Positions 61,401 to 64,000 of a stretch of DNA of 64,000 nt are shown here, piece after piece. Below the pieces are notes generated by a model that saw only the letters and a program-made list of their open reading frames with translations, did not search any database and had not been told where the DNA came from. The stretch spans positions 1,763,944 to 1,827,943 of the forward strand of contig NZ_CP010803.1 in assembly GCF_000960975.1 (NCBI RefSeq), given 5' to 3'. The translations under genes and the position numbers were made by a program. Position 1 is the stretch's first letter. Each line of letters opens with the position of its first letter. The stretch comes from Martelella endophytica (lineage in GTDB: Bacteria > Pseudomonadota > Alphaproteobacteria > Rhizobiales > Rhizobiaceae).

Positions 61401-61524
61401 CGGAACGGGTTTCAAGGCCGGCGGACCGGCCTATCTGCTGCGCTTTGCCCTCGAGCAGGTCGTCTCGGTCAATACCGCTGCTGCAGGCGGCAATGCCAGC
61501 CTGATCGGCATTTCGGACGACTGA
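58417..61524 (+). CDS. putA: Bifunctional proline dehydrogenase / glutamate-gamma-semialdehyde dehydrogenase
   Basis: Oxidises proline to glutamate in two steps with substrate channelling. The 1035 residues comprise an N-terminal helical part, a proline dehydrogenase barrel (FTVDAEEADRLELSLDV, RLVKGAYWDTEIKRAQ, FATHNALTIASI, QRLHGMGETLYDHL) and an aldehyde dehydrogenase (FACISPWNFPLAIFMGQ, Glu in AETGGLNAMIVD, Cys in SAGQRCSALRVLY). There is no N-terminal ribbon-helix-helix domain, so it is the short, non-DNA-binding type common in rhizobia. ATG 58417 with AAAGG upstream is preferred over ATG 58384. It is followed immediately by the convergent malic enzyme gene. Confidence 0.96.
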   Translation: MSDSPIFSAPFGGDDDRLIKGMIGRLAALKLDDATIDAEARDMIGAIRDDSNASVGSVEDFMREYGLSTREGLALMVLAEALLRVPDAETQERLIEDKLKEGGWQDHKAHGDRWFVSSSAWALATASRIIKPGETPDSVLRGLAQRIGMPSMRIATRQAMRFLGRQFVLGETMKDALARAKKNEAEGYRHSFDMLGEGARTREDAARYFKSYADAIEALGGYMQKNGKDRTLPDRMGISVKLSAIHPHYLATHREAVMRELVPDLLKLAQMAKAHQLNFTVDAEEADRLELSLDVIAAVFSDPSLDGWDGFGLAVQAYQKRAGAVIDYINDLCERTGRRMMVRLVKGAYWDTEIKRAQERGLDDYPVWTRKPATDIAYLAVAKKMLDSRPRLYPQFATHNALTIASIFAMAGEDRSGFEMQRLHGMGETLYDHLIARKNAVPCRIYAPVGGYRDLLAYLVRRLLENGANSSFVSIVGDKKVPVDTLLERPQDKLKLEDGHSARNRHIPLPKALYADRKNTSGIEFGHRESLAALLKGMGRNDPFVEAVPLVPGLKPTGETKPVHSPSAPSEKVGTIVWAEADAVGPAFEAARKGFQSWSRRPVAERAAALEKMADLIEENRAFLMRLLSDEAGKTLDDGLAEIREAADFCRYYAVQARKMFANPLDMPGPTGEDDRYSWRGRGVFACISPWNFPLAIFMGQISAALVAGNAVIAKPAPQTPLIAFEAIKLLHKAGIPEDVLILLPGGPELGAAITEHPLLAGVAFTGSTATARAINRTLAGKDGPIIPLIAETGGLNAMIVDATALPEQVSDDVVMSAFRSAGQRCSALRVLYVQADIADRLIEMIKGAAAELTLGDPSKCDTDVGPVIDAKQWQMLTDHVAEMRETQTVHLATVAPAVGTFFGPHIVELDKPEALTKEVFGPILHVVRYKAGELDKVCDKISASGYGLTLGVHSRISTTAERIVNRMDTGNIYVNRNIIGAVVGTQPFGGSGLSGTGFKAGGPAYLLRFALEQVVSVNTAAAGGNASLIGISDD

Positions 61525-61534
61525 TCGGCAGTGA

Positions 61535-63859
<2,325 letters not shown>

Positions 63860-64000
63860 CTCATTTTCTCCTTGGCCGGCCTTTGCTGCGCGGTTCCTCC
63901 TGGGTTGCGCGACTATATGGGCGGCTCTTGCGAACTGCAATCCGCCGGCAAGTGCGGGCAGCGTTTTTGTCCACTATCGGCTTACCATGCATCGCCGGCG

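Overview
The window looks like chromosome from an alphaproteobacterium of the order Rhizobiales (Rhizobiaceae or a close relative). The case rests on high-GC coding sequence throughout, a NolR-like ArsR regulator, an MbfA iron exporter behind a perfect Irr-type iron control element, a ZigA-type GTPase behind a Zur box, a DUF930 protein, a two-domain malic enzyme and rhizobial-style palindromic intergenic repeats. The genus cannot be fixed from the sequence alone. I saw no tRNA, rRNA, CRISPR array, transposase or phage gene.

Layout. 1-10 kb: the tail of an opine-dehydrogenase-type gene, a phosphoribosyltransferase whose frame is cut by an in-frame amber codon, gluconokinase, an M3 peptidase, a MarR-MFS drug efflux pair, argG, a short-chain dehydrogenase with a TfoX-N protein, and riboflavin synthase. 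10-21 kb: superoxide dismutase, PQQ glucose dehydrogenase, a DUF2254 membrane protein, oligopeptidase B, and a sulfide:quinone reductase divergent from a UspA / DksA-like / hemolysin III set that has an FNR/FixK-type box. 21-31 kb: a catabolic cluster (class III aminotransferase divergent from an ectoine-hydrolase-like M24 enzyme, an M20 deacylase and a GntR regulator) with two GntR-type operators, then the Zur-controlled GTPase and a DctPQM TRAP transporter.

31-51 kb is mostly carbohydrate metabolism: a GH94 phosphorylase, a GH1 beta-glucosidase, a ribose-type ABC transporter with a TIM-barrel isomerase and a Gfo/Idh/MocA dehydrogenase, and further on a GH13 alpha-glucosidase. Related LacI-type operators lie upstream of the GH94 and GH1 genes. 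Among these are a TetR-RidA divergent pair with three tandem operators, a diguanylate cyclase with three periplasmic binding-protein-like sensor domains, arginase, mbfA and a GT4 glycosyltransferase. 51-64 kb: aquaporin, an aldose epimerase, a beta-alanine-type transaminase, the NolR-like regulator, a HugZ-like protein, an orphan choline-type ABC ATPase, thymidine kinase, a LuxR solo, bifunctional PutA and malic enzyme.

The window is a collection of catabolic modules for sugars, amino acids, proline and N-acylated or ectoine-like solutes, each with local regulation, mixed with housekeeping genes. The least explained points are the amber codon in the phosphoribosyltransferase, the ectoine-hydrolase-like cluster without its usual partners, the shared LacI-type operator, and the orphan choV-like gene.
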